DNA from: Lachnospiraceae bacterium UBA7109
GTDB lineage: Bacteria > Bacillota > Clostridia > Lachnospirales > Lachnospiraceae
Length of the DNA: 8,297 nucleotides
Assembly (NCBI GenBank): GCA_002492335.1
Contig: DKYD01000022.1
Coordinates: 1,757 to 10,053 of the forward strand
Direction of reading: 5' to 3'
Shown: positions 1 to 6,476 of the stretch, piece after piece
Layout: each line of letters begins with the position of its first letter
Numbering within the stretch: position 1 is the stretch's first letter
The notes under the pieces: generated by a model
The model's input: the letters and a program-made list of their open reading frames with translations, nothing else
Database searches by the model: none
What the model was told of the DNA's origin: nothing
Translations under genes and position numbers: made by a program

Positions 1-1106
1 CGGGGGAATGTACCCCGGCGATGGCGCATGAGATCGGAGTAAAACTGGCAGAAGAATTATGGGGGAGCCGTTTTCAGGTGTTGGTAGCGACACATCTGGA
101 TAAGGCGCACCATCTTCATAACCACTTTGTTGTGAATTCCGTTTCCTTTGCAGACGGTAAGCGGTACCACCGTACCAATCAGGATTACCGGGATATGCGC
201 TCTGCTTCAGACCGTCTCTGCCGGGAGTATGGATTATCCGTCATTGCACACCCGGAGAAAGGGAAGTCAAGGCATTATGCCGAGTGGAGGGCGGAGCAGG
301 AGGGCAAGCCGACCTATCACAGCATGGTAAAGGCAGATGTGGACGAGGCAGTTTTAAAGTCGAGGACAGAAAAGCAGTTTTTCCATTATCTGAAAGAGAT
401 GGGCTATTCTGTTAAGTTTGGAAAGGATATCACCGTATGCACGCATGACCGGGAGCGTGGGCTGAAACTGGCGAGGAACTTCGGGGAAGATTATACCTTA
501 GAATCCATCCGCAGGCGGATACTCACGCAGGAAGTGAAGAAAACACATTCCGGGGAGCTGCCGATACTGGAGAAAAAGCATTATACGGTTACGGTGCATG
601 GAAGTGCAAACCGAACAAGAAAAATCGGAGGCTTGCGGGGGCTGTATCTCCATTACTGTTATCTGCTCGGTATCTTACCAAAGAACAGACCGCCCATCAG
701 TCCGAAACAGGTACATCTACTGTTTCGGGAGGATTTGAGAAAACTGGATATGATTTCAAAAGAAACAAGGCTGCTCTGCCACTATCACATTGATACAGCG
801 GAGCAGCTTTTTTCATTGAAAGAAGATCTGCAGGGGAAGATGGAGAGGCTGATTGATGAGCGGAAACATTTGCGGTATAAAAGCCGAGGTATCAAAGACA
901 ATGGGCGTCTTACAGAGGTTAAGGCAGAAATCTCCGCATTGACAGAGCAGATCGGGGAACTTAGAAAGGGGGTGGTGCTCTGTGACGGGATTGCTGCACG
1001 TTCTGGTGTGATTCAGGAGAAACTGGAAGCGGTGCGGCAGGAAAAAGAAGACCAGGCAACCAGAAAGGAGGAAATGAGCCATGAACACGTCAGGAGAAGC
1101 CGCTGA
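1..1106 (+). CDS. Conjugative relaxase (MobP/VirD2-type), 5' end outside the window
   Basis: This is a DNA relaxase of an integrative conjugative element, the enzyme that nicks the transfer origin and attaches to the DNA 5' end. The reading frame is open to the left edge: codons before the ATG at 21 read GECTPA, continuing the usual relaxase block, so the true start lies upstream and 21 is an internal methionine. Counting from 21, the HUH metal-binding triad is H31, H33 and H35 in the stretch HLDKAHHLHNHFVVN, with H25 and D27 just before it. A second conserved block (GGLRGLYLHYCYLLGIL) lies near residues 204-220. Residues about 270-361 are charged and helical and probably form a coiled coil. 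The TGA at 1104-1106 overlaps the start of the pcfB fragment, which looks like the native gene arrangement, so the C-terminus is probably complete. The family resembles relaxases of Tn1549-like Clostridia elements (inference). The catalytic tyrosine, if N-terminal, is not in the window. Confidence 0.9.
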   Translation, partial: GECTPAMAHEIGVKLAEELWGSRFQVLVATHLDKAHHLHNHFVVNSVSFADGKRYHRTNQDYRDMRSASDRLCREYGLSVIAHPEKGKSRHYAEWRAEQEGKPTYHSMVKADVDEAVLKSRTEKQFFHYLKEMGYSVKFGKDITVCTHDRERGLKLARNFGEDYTLESIRRRILTQEVKKTHSGELPILEKKHYTVTVHGSANRTRKIGGLRGLYLHYCYLLGILPKNRPPISPKQVHLLFREDLRKLDMISKETRLLCHYHIDTAEQLFSLKEDLQGKMERLIDERKHLRYKSRGIKDNGRLTEVKAEISALTEQIGELRKGVVLCDGIAARSGVIQEKLEAVRQEKEDQATRKEEMSHEHVRRSR

Positions 1107-1119
1107 CCAAGTGGTGTGA
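1081..1119 (+). pseudogene. PcfB-family protein, only the first 12 codons
   Basis: The ATG at 1081 has a strong ribosome binding site, AAAGGAGG at 1064-1071, nine bases upstream, and overlaps the end of the relaxase gene. It reads MNTSGEAADQVV and then a TGA at 1117-1119. I recognise that peptide from memory as the conserved N-terminus of PcfB-like (DUF3801) proteins, which normally follow the relaxase in Clostridia conjugative elements and run to well over 100 residues. The homology stops just where the ApbE-like frame begins, so the gene has been cut by a rearrangement and not by a point mutation. The remaining peptide has no expected function. The family call rests on only 12 residues plus gene order. 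Confidence 0.6.
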
Positions 1120-1306
1120 TGCGCTGTCTACGGCCATTTATGTGATGGGGCTTGATGAAGCAACAGAATACTGGAAAGAAAATGGTAGCTTTGAAATGCT
1201 GCTGATAACAGACGAAAATGAAATTTATCTGACAGAGGGAATCGAGAATGATTTTACTCTGAATGAGAATTTTTCAGATATGGAGATATATGTGATAACG
1301 AGATGA
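1107..1306 (+). pseudogene. apbE: ApbE-type FAD:protein FMN transferase, C-terminal fragment
   Basis: The frame is open from 1085, but the ApbE-like part begins at about the TGG codon at 1112 and reads CDALSTAIYVMGLDEATEYW, followed by a LLITDENEIYLTEGI block and the stop TGA at 1304-1306. DALSTA is the conserved C-terminal motif of ApbE proteins, whose Asp and second Thr-type positions take part in metal binding. The later strand is typical of the family's last beta strands. ApbE attaches FMN through a phosphodiester bond to Thr or Ser of redox proteins such as Rnf and Nqr subunits; the full enzyme is about 300-350 residues. Here only about 65 residues remain: the signal peptide, FAD site and first metal ligands are missing. 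No start codon with a ribosome binding site serves this frame, so it is a remnant. The call is from motif recognition only. Confidence 0.72.
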
Positions 1307-1391
1307 GCGAGCAGAAGTTTTTTATATCCCTGTATTTCGTTTATGAGAACAGCTTAAAATATAACAGAGTTTAAGAATTGTTTAGAAATTT

Positions 1392-1454
1392 ACCTCTTGT
1401 TTGTTTAAGGTGGGTTGTTAAGATACCCACAGAAAACAAACAGGAGGTTTTTTT
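1392..1454 (+). promoter_or_regulatory. Terminator-like leader hairpin that sequesters the popT ribosome binding site
   Basis: Arm 1392-1406 (ACCTCTTGTTTGTTT) pairs with 1434-1448 (AAACAAACAGGAGGT) over 15 consecutive positions, with a single G-U at 1397/1443. After a 3x3 internal loop, 1410-1415 (GTGGGT) pairs with 1425-1430 (ACCCAC) around a nine-base loop. Seven T follow at 1448-1454. This has the form of an intrinsic terminator, yet the only good Shine-Dalgarno of the next gene, AGGAGG at 1442-1447, lies inside the 3' arm, and the ATG at 1458 follows the T run by three bases. Any transcript reaching popT from upstream must pass through this structure. It could lower both readthrough and translation unless opened. 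Alternatively it simply terminates the former apbE unit and the overlap with the ribosome binding site is tolerated. The structure is seen in the sequence; regulation is inferred. Confidence 0.75.
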
Positions 1455-1457
1455 AAT

Positions 1458-2339
1458 ATGCTGAAAGAAGGAATGAATGGATTCTGTATGGCATTAGCGG
1501 ACAGCGTGCCGGGAGTATCCGGAGGTACGGTAGCGTTTATCATGGGATTTTATGACCGTTTTATCGGTTCCATCCATGATCTGGCATTTGGAAAAATGAG
1601 AGAGAAAAAGTCAGCACTTATGTATCTGGCAAAATTAGGCGTGGGATGGATCATTGGAATGGCAATGGCGGTAGTTGTGCTGTCAACATTATTTGAGAAC
1701 CATATTTACGTTGTCAGTTCTTTGTTTATCGGATTTATTGCCGGAGCGATTCCACTGATTATAAAAGAAGAAAAGGAAAGTTTCAGGGAAGTCAGAAAAG
1801 GGATTCTTTTTTGCATGATCGGAATCATACTTGTAGCGGGAATTACATGGGTAAATGGAAGAATTGGCGGAGGCTCTATGGATTTGGGACAATTTTCTGT
1901 GGGGTTGGCAGTGAAGTTGTTTTTTATTGGAATGATTGCGATTTCTGCAATGTTTCTTCCGGGTATATCCGGCTCTACACTGCTTCTGATTTTTGGCGCA
2001 TATATTCCAGTGATTACAGCAGTGAAAGGTTTCCTTTCTCTTGATTTATCCTATTTTCCGTGTCTGATGTTTTTTGGGTGCGGTGTGCTGGCAGGAGCAA
2101 TGACAGTGGTAAAAGCGATTAAGGTTTGTCTTGAAAAATTCCGTCCACAGACGATATACATGATTCTGGGTATGATGATTGGTTCTTTCTATGCGGTTAT
2201 GCAGGGACCGACCACATTAGAGATACCGAAAGCGGCAATGAATTTGGAAAATTTTCAGATATTGCCATGTGTGATTGGTGTGGCGCTCGTGGCAGGGATG
2301 CAGATGATAAAGGAAAGAAGTGAAAAAAGTGGGAATTGA
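1458..2339 (+). CDS. popT: DUF368 polyprenyl-phosphate transporter (PopT-type)
   Basis: A polytopic membrane protein of 293 residues, the usual size for DUF368. Family members called PopT are described as transporters that return undecaprenyl phosphate from the outer to the inner leaflet for reuse in wall and glycan synthesis. Two related signature motifs are visible, DSVPGVSGGT at residues 15-24 and LPGISGST at 167-174, matching the internal duplication of the family, with hydrophobic segments throughout. The ATG at 1458 is chosen because the protein begins just before the first signature as in relatives and AGGAGG lies ten bases upstream. A second ATG at 1473 has a purine-rich stretch with no spacing. 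It is the first gene of the operon, sits behind an unusual hairpin, and overlaps the PAP2 gene by 20 bases, so the two are probably translationally coupled. Which lipid it carries here is inferred from the family. Confidence 0.92.
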   Translation: MLKEGMNGFCMALADSVPGVSGGTVAFIMGFYDRFIGSIHDLAFGKMREKKSALMYLAKLGVGWIIGMAMAVVVLSTLFENHIYVVSSLFIGFIAGAIPLIIKEEKESFREVRKGILFCMIGIILVAGITWVNGRIGGGSMDLGQFSVGLAVKLFFIGMIAISAMFLPGISGSTLLLIFGAYIPVITAVKGFLSLDLSYFPCLMFFGCGVLAGAMTVVKAIKVCLEKFRPQTIYMILGMMIGSFYAVMQGPTTLEIPKAAMNLENFQILPCVIGVALVAGMQMIKERSEKSGN

Positions 2340-2889
2340 ATTTAGAATATTGGATTTTTTGCAGGGAATACGGACGCCAGTGGGCGATGCGGTCATGTGT
2401 TTTATCACAAAATTAGGCGATGCAGGAATGATTTGGATTGTACTGGCAGTGATACTTTTGTTGATTCCAAAGACAAGGAAAACAGGAATGGTAATGATTG
2501 CTGCGCTGTGCATAGACCTTGTGGTGTGTAACGGAATTCTAAAAAATTTGTTCGCCAGGATACGTCCGTGTGACGTAAACACACAGATACAGTTATTGAT
2601 TGCAAGACCAGATGATTTTTCTTTCCCGTCAGGACACACGGCAGCTTCTTTTGCAGCGGTTGCAGCGCTTTACTTTTCAGGGGAAAGAAAATTGTGGAAA
2701 CCGGCATTGGTTCTTGCGTGCCTCATTGCATTTTCAAGATTGTATTTGTATGTCCATTATCCAACTGATATATTAGGAGGCATTTTGGTGGGGATTGCAG
2801 CAGGATATGCGGGATGTATCATTATTTGGCAATGCATGAAGTGGAATGAAGGACATCATTCGCTGGAGAAAAGAGACAGAGATAGTTGA
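2320..2889 (+). CDS. PAP2-family membrane phosphatase, probable undecaprenyl pyrophosphate phosphatase
   Basis: A 189-residue integral membrane phosphatase with all three PAP2 catalytic blocks: K75-R82-P83 (KX6RP), P103-S-G-H106, and S139-R140 with H146 and D150 (SRX5HX3D). H106 and H146 are the expected acid and nucleophile residues. About five to six hydrophobic helices are visible. Proteins of this size and layout (BcrC/PgpB-like) dephosphorylate undecaprenyl pyrophosphate or related lipid phosphates on the outer face of the membrane. Beside PopT this would give the two consecutive steps of carrier recycling: make undecaprenyl phosphate outside, then bring it in. The start is a GTG at 2320, with AGGA at 2311-2314 five bases ahead, inside the end of popT. 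A phosphatidylglycerophosphate or other lipid phosphate substrate cannot be excluded. Confidence 0.92.
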   Translation: MKKVGIEFRILDFLQGIRTPVGDAVMCFITKLGDAGMIWIVLAVILLLIPKTRKTGMVMIAALCIDLVVCNGILKNLFARIRPCDVNTQIQLLIARPDDFSFPSGHTAASFAAVAALYFSGERKLWKPALVLACLIAFSRLYLYVHYPTDILGGILVGIAAGYAGCIIIWQCMKWNEGHHSLEKRDRDS

Positions 2890-2913
2890 ACACAACAGAA
2901 AGGAGATGGCAGG

Positions 2914-4062
2914 ATGTCAGTTGTAATTATACCAGCTTATAAACCAGATGAAACCTTAGTAACCATTACAGACCAGCTTTGGGGGTATGGATGTCGGATT
3001 GTGGTAGTAGATGATGGAAGTGGCGAGAAATATCAGCCGATTTTTGAGAAAATCAGTGATATCTGCATTATTTTAAGGCATTCAGAAAATCGTGGAAAAG
3101 GTGCTGCAATCAAAACAGCATTGACTTATGTGAAAGAAGAACTTTGGGATGGAAATGTGATCGGAGTCATGGACTGCGATGGTCAGCATTTGCCGGAGGA
3201 TATGATGAAGCTCTTTACATTTGCCGGAACACACCGAAAAACAATGGTACTTGGGGTGCGGGAAGTCGGAAAGGATATGCCCCTGAAATCCAGATTGGGA
3301 AATCAGATTACGAGGACGGTATTTCGGATTGCAAGCGGTGTGAGGGTTACGGATACACAGACGGGACTTCGGGCATTCAGTTCGGAGCTTTTGGACAAAT
3401 TGATCTCCGTAGAAGGAGAACGGTATGAATATGAGATGAATGTGCTTATGGCACTGGCAAAGGCAGGGATTCCCATTCAAGAAGCACCGATCCATACGAT
3501 TTATCAGGATAAAAATAATTCCGGTTCTCATTTCCGGGCGGTGCAGGATTCCATAAGAATCTATAAAGATATTTTGAAATTTATGTTGTCATCCTTTTCC
3601 AGCTTTATTTTAGACTATGTTCTGTTTTCGTTGTTCATGATTTTTCTTCCGCATACCGCTGTCTTGGTACTTGTGGCGAATATTACTGCAAGGATGATAA
3701 GCGCTTTTTATAACTATTGTATGAATTGTCGGTTTGTATTTCATGCAAGAAAAAAGATGCGCACAGCGTTTCAGTATTTTGAATTGGCAGCGTTTGTCTT
3801 ATTTATGAATAATGTCATTCTGGAAATATTGGTACAGTTTTTGGGGCTTTCGGTATATCCGGCAAAATTGATCACAGAATGTGTGCTGTTTTTTCTTAGC
3901 TGGATGATACAAAACCGGGTAATATTCCGAAAGGAAAGAAAGCCTAAGAAATGCTCATCCGGTCACAACGCAGTACGTGCCCTTGTGGGCGGGAAGGCCG
4001 AGGCATACCCATCCGGGTACACCGTAACATATGCCTTTGCAGGCGGGAAGGCTGAGGTATGA
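2914..4062 (+). CDS. Family 2 glycosyltransferase fused to a C-terminal GtrA membrane domain
   Basis: Residues 1-220 form a DPM1/GtrB-like GT-A domain: nucleotide-binding VDDGS at 32-36, metal-binding D87-C-D89 followed by GQH, a DTQTGLR block at 147-153, and GERYEYEM at 168-175. Such enzymes move a sugar from a nucleotide donor onto a polyprenyl phosphate. Residues about 225-345 hold four hydrophobic helices with the GtrA pattern (an FxxNYxxNxxFVF-like stretch), the family linked to flipping the lipid-linked sugar. The fusion would thus couple synthesis and flipping of an undecaprenyl-phosphate sugar; the sugar is unknown. AAGGAG at 2900-2905 lies eight bases before the ATG. The last 35 residues (348-382) are not part of the GtrA domain: they are encoded by two copies of a 54-bp repeat rich in GGKAE. 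The stop overlaps the next ATG (ATGA). Confidence 0.9.
   Translation: MSVVIIPAYKPDETLVTITDQLWGYGCRIVVVDDGSGEKYQPIFEKISDICIILRHSENRGKGAAIKTALTYVKEELWDGNVIGVMDCDGQHLPEDMMKLFTFAGTHRKTMVLGVREVGKDMPLKSRLGNQITRTVFRIASGVRVTDTQTGLRAFSSELLDKLISVEGERYEYEMNVLMALAKAGIPIQEAPIHTIYQDKNNSGSHFRAVQDSIRIYKDILKFMLSSFSSFILDYVLFSLFMIFLPHTAVLVLVANITARMISAFYNYCMNCRFVFHARKKMRTAFQYFELAAFVLFMNNVILEILVQFLGLSVYPAKLITECVLFFLSWMIQNRVIFRKERKPKKCSSGHNAVRALVGGKAEAYPSGYTVTYAFAGGKAEV
3955..4062 (+). repeat. Two tandem 54-bp repeat units in the 3' end of the glycosyltransferase/GtrA gene
   Basis: Units 3955-4008 and 4009-4062 match at about 38 of 54 positions by hand count, with an unbroken shared core GGCGGGAAGGC followed by GAGG. 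The period is exactly 18 codons, so the protein gains the peptides SSGHNAVRALVGGKAEAY and PSGYTVTYAFAGGKAEV. Each unit contains an imperfect inverted repeat (GCCTT with AAGGC), like dispersed palindromic elements of the REP/BOX kind. In unit 2 the last codon is TGA where unit 1 has TAC, giving the stop. The GGGAAGG of unit 2 (4045-4051) sits seven bases before the next gene's ATG and can serve as its ribosome binding site. The unit is more GC-rich than its surroundings. Confidence 0.75.
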
Positions 4063-5135
4063 AGAAGCGAATTTTATGGATTATCATTGATATAGTAGCA
4101 GCAGCGCTGATTATCGTTGGCGTGTGGGGATTTAATTACCTGATACCGCAAAAAGGAATCCATGCAGTGTCGATACAAAGCAGTTTTACGAAAAATACAG
4201 AAAATCAGGATACGCTTATGGAGAAAATGGAAGAGCAGACGGATGTACAGATGGAAGATACGGAAGGGCAGAATGATTTTTTGCAGAGAACAAATATAAC
4301 AATGGATACACAGGATTGGCACAAAAAGTTTGCGGATAAGTTTACAGATCAGGTTGTATCTACAGACAAATCCTATACCAGTCCCAATGTATCCGTACAG
4401 TTGTCTTATCATCAGTATGATACGGGAAAACTGGACAAGTCCAATTCAGGGAAGCATGAAAAATATGGGACAAAGATTTCCTATGTGCTTGCGGATATTT
4501 ATGTAGGGGATATTACCTGTTTTCAGACAGCATTTGCGAAGGATACTTATGGCGTGGGATATGCAGAGAAGCTAACCGATATGTCGGAAAGGATGAAGTC
4601 CATTCTTGCGGTAAACGGAGATTCTTACAGCAATAACCGTCATGAGGATAATGGAACCATTATCCGGAATGGCGTGATATACAGGAACAGGCAGACAACG
4701 GAAGAAACCTGTGTTTTAAATTGGGACGGAACAATGGATATTTACCGACCGGGACAGATTGATTTACAGCAGTTGGTTGACAGGGGAGCATACCAAAGTT
4801 GGATTTTCGGTCCGAGTTTACTGAATGAAAGCGGAAAAGCAAAGGATACATTTCTGACTTGGGATTATATCCGCCAGTCGCATCCGAGGACAGCCATTGG
4901 ATATTATGAGCCGGGGCATTACTGTCTGCTCCTTGTAGATGGAAGGCAGAAAAGTTCCAGAGGAATGTTCCTTGATGAGATGGCGAAGGTATTTGAAGAT
5001 TTAGGCTGCAAGGCGGCTTATAATCTGGATGGCGGTCATTGCTCTTTTATGACAATGAAAGATCAGGTGGCGAATCACCCATATAAGCCGGAGCATGAAG
5101 TAGAAGATGGAATTTTTATCACGGAGGGATTGTAA
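4059..5135 (+). CDS. Membrane-anchored phosphodiester glycosidase (NAGPA domain)
   Basis: 358 residues. Residues 7-24 form one hydrophobic helix after MKKR, acting as an uncleaved anchor that places the rest outside the cell. Residues about 30-100 are polar, rich in Glu, Gln and Asp, and probably a linker. The C-terminal region, about 130-358, is a NAGPA (phosphodiester glycosidase) domain: AVNGDSY, a HPRTAIGYY block, VDGRQ, and the signature NLDGG at 322-326. The family is named after the mammalian enzyme that removes GlcNAc from GlcNAc-1-phosphodiester on mannose. Bacterial members act on sugar-phosphodiester bonds or are uncharacterised. A wall polymer with phosphodiester links, such as a teichoic acid, is a plausible substrate, but that is inference. 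The start overlaps the preceding stop and its ribosome binding site lies in the upstream repeat unit. Confidence 0.88.
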   Translation: MKKRILWIIIDIVAAALIIVGVWGFNYLIPQKGIHAVSIQSSFTKNTENQDTLMEKMEEQTDVQMEDTEGQNDFLQRTNITMDTQDWHKKFADKFTDQVVSTDKSYTSPNVSVQLSYHQYDTGKLDKSNSGKHEKYGTKISYVLADIYVGDITCFQTAFAKDTYGVGYAEKLTDMSERMKSILAVNGDSYSNNRHEDNGTIIRNGVIYRNRQTTEETCVLNWDGTMDIYRPGQIDLQQLVDRGAYQSWIFGPSLLNESGKAKDTFLTWDYIRQSHPRTAIGYYEPGHYCLLLVDGRQKSSRGMFLDEMAKVFEDLGCKAAYNLDGGHCSFMTMKDQVANHPYKPEHEVEDGIFITEGL

Positions 5136-5401
5136 TGAACAAAATAAGAGGAATTTTATTACATGTATGTGTTGTATGTAGTTTGGTATGTGTGATCGCA
5201 AAAATTTTGGATTGGTATAATCCGTATATGGATTTTACAGGACATATATGGGGGATTCAGATGGCATTGTATCTGTCTGCGATTCTTCTAGGGGTTACAA
5301 GAAAATATGTATCTTCAAAATTGGAAATGAAACAAAAGGTTCGTATATCAAATGTAGGCAGGAACTATGCACATCGGAATATGCGGCAGTCAATAAGATA
5401 A
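5135..5401 (+). CDS. Small two-helix membrane protein of unknown function
   Basis: 88 residues, with two hydrophobic segments at about 6-24 and 41-54, a short loop containing LDWYNPYMDFTGH between them, and a basic tail (about 56-88, rich in Lys and Arg) predicted to face the cytoplasm. I do not recognise a named family. The gene is credible because its ATG overlaps the preceding TAA by one base, it has a good GGAGGG at 5123-5128 six bases upstream, and it fills the space between two convincing genes on the same strand. Its position suggests an accessory or scaffold subunit for the neighbouring glycosidase or glycosyltransferase, but nothing in the sequence shows a catalytic role. Confidence 0.75.
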   Translation: MNKIRGILLHVCVVCSLVCVIAKILDWYNPYMDFTGHIWGIQMALYLSAILLGVTRKYVSSKLEMKQKVRISNVGRNYAHRNMRQSIR

Positions 5402-5425
5402 GACTGGGAAAGGTAAGTGCAGAAA

Positions 5426-6466
5426 ATGAAGTATTTAACAATTACAGTACCGTGTTTTAATTCAGAAAAGTATTTAAAACGTTGCCTGGATTCTTTAATT
5501 ATAGGCGGAGACGATGTGGAAATTATAGTAGTAGATGATGGCTCCACCGATCAGACAGGGGAGATTGCTGAGCTTTATGCGAAATGGTTTCCGGAGATTG
5601 TGACTGTGGTACATAAGGAAAACGGTGGGCATGGTTCAGGAGTAAATGAAGGTCTGAAACTTGCAAAGGGGAGATATTTTAAAGTTGTAGATTCTGATGA
5701 CTGGCTGGATGAAACAGCGTACCGGGAACTTTTAAAAAAGATAAAGACATGGGAGGAACTGGAAAAAATAGATTATATTGCCCATGCTCCCGATTTGTTG
5801 ATTTGCAACTACACATACAATCATCTAAATGAAGGTACGGAAAAAGTAATAAATTACCGGAATGTGTTCCCGAAGGGACGGATATGTTCATGGGAAGAAA
5901 TTAAGAATTTTCGTCCCGCTCAATATCTGATTATGCATGCCTTGATATACCGCACGGATGTGCTGAGAAAATCAGGAGTGGTTCTGCCGGAACATACCTT
6001 TTATGTGGATAATATTTTCGCTTACTATCCGTTGCCATTTGTAGAAACTCTTTGCTATATGGATATCAATTTGTATCAGTATTATCTGGGCAGGGAGGAT
6101 CAGTCTGTGAATGAAAAAGTGCTGATTTCCAGAATTGAGCAGCAGATTAAGGTTACAAAGATTGTTGCAGAGTGTGTAGACTTAAGGGAAGTACGGGCGA
6201 AACATCCAAAACTGGCAAGTTATATGTGTAGAAATGTGTCCGTTATGATGGCAATATCCTCTATACATTTACTGCTTTCCGGTGATGAAAATGCAAAGAA
6301 CAGGCACCGGGAAATATGGGCGGATCTGAAAAATGAGAATCCCGGCTTATATTTTCGGCTGCGTTATACAAAACTAAGCGGTCTGACGAATCTGCCGGGA
6401 AGGTTAGGGAAGAAAGCAACAGTAAATGGATACAGGATTGCGAAAAAGATTTATAAATTCCAATGA
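5426..6466 (+). CDS. Family 2 glycosyltransferase (GT-A, cytoplasmic)
   Basis: A GT2 enzyme of about 346 residues opening MKYLTITVPCFNSEKYL. Counting from this start, VDDGST is at about 36-41, the NGGHGSGVN acceptor-side block at about 66-74, and the metal-binding DSDDW at about 89-93. The rest is mixed alpha/beta with no clear membrane helix, so it is probably a peripheral enzyme that adds a sugar or similar group to a lipid-linked or polymer acceptor. Donor and acceptor cannot be read from sequence. The start is uncertain: a GTG at 5417 would add three residues but lies only three bases after AAAGG (5409-5413), whereas the ATG at 5426 lies twelve bases after it and fits the family's usual start. 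The gene follows the small membrane protein by about 25 bases. It differs from the first glycosyltransferase in lacking a GtrA domain. Confidence 0.9.
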   Translation: MKYLTITVPCFNSEKYLKRCLDSLIIGGDDVEIIVVDDGSTDQTGEIAELYAKWFPEIVTVVHKENGGHGSGVNEGLKLAKGRYFKVVDSDDWLDETAYRELLKKIKTWEELEKIDYIAHAPDLLICNYTYNHLNEGTEKVINYRNVFPKGRICSWEEIKNFRPAQYLIMHALIYRTDVLRKSGVVLPEHTFYVDNIFAYYPLPFVETLCYMDINLYQYYLGREDQSVNEKVLISRIEQQIKVTKIVAECVDLREVRAKHPKLASYMCRNVSVMMAISSIHLLLSGDENAKNRHREIWADLKNENPGLYFRLRYTKLSGLTNLPGRLGKKATVNGYRIAKKIYKFQ

Positions 6467-6476
6467 AGAGGAAAAA

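Noticed and set aside
813..1088. Reverse-strand open frame of 91 codons opposite the relaxase 3' end.
   Set aside because: It is a shadow of the coiled-coil coding region, has no recognisable motif and opposes a convincing gene.
1336..1365. Possible promoter for the popT operon: TTCGTT at 1336-1341 and TATAAC at 1360-1365, spacing 18.
   Set aside because: The -35 box is a poor match, the spacing is not ideal and the region is AT-rich, so chance is likely. Some promoter is expected between 1307 and 1392, but none stands out.
2217..2639. Reverse-strand open frame of 140 codons across the popT and PAP2 genes.
   Set aside because: It lies opposite two genes with complete catalytic or family motifs; the peptide shows no domain and no ribosome binding site was found.
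6426..6476. Upstream ATG at 6426 as the start of the papain-like protein.
   Set aside because: It would overlap the glycosyltransferase by 41 bases, adds a polar stretch unlike the family start, and lacks a ribosome binding site, unlike the ATG at 6477 with AAGAGGA.
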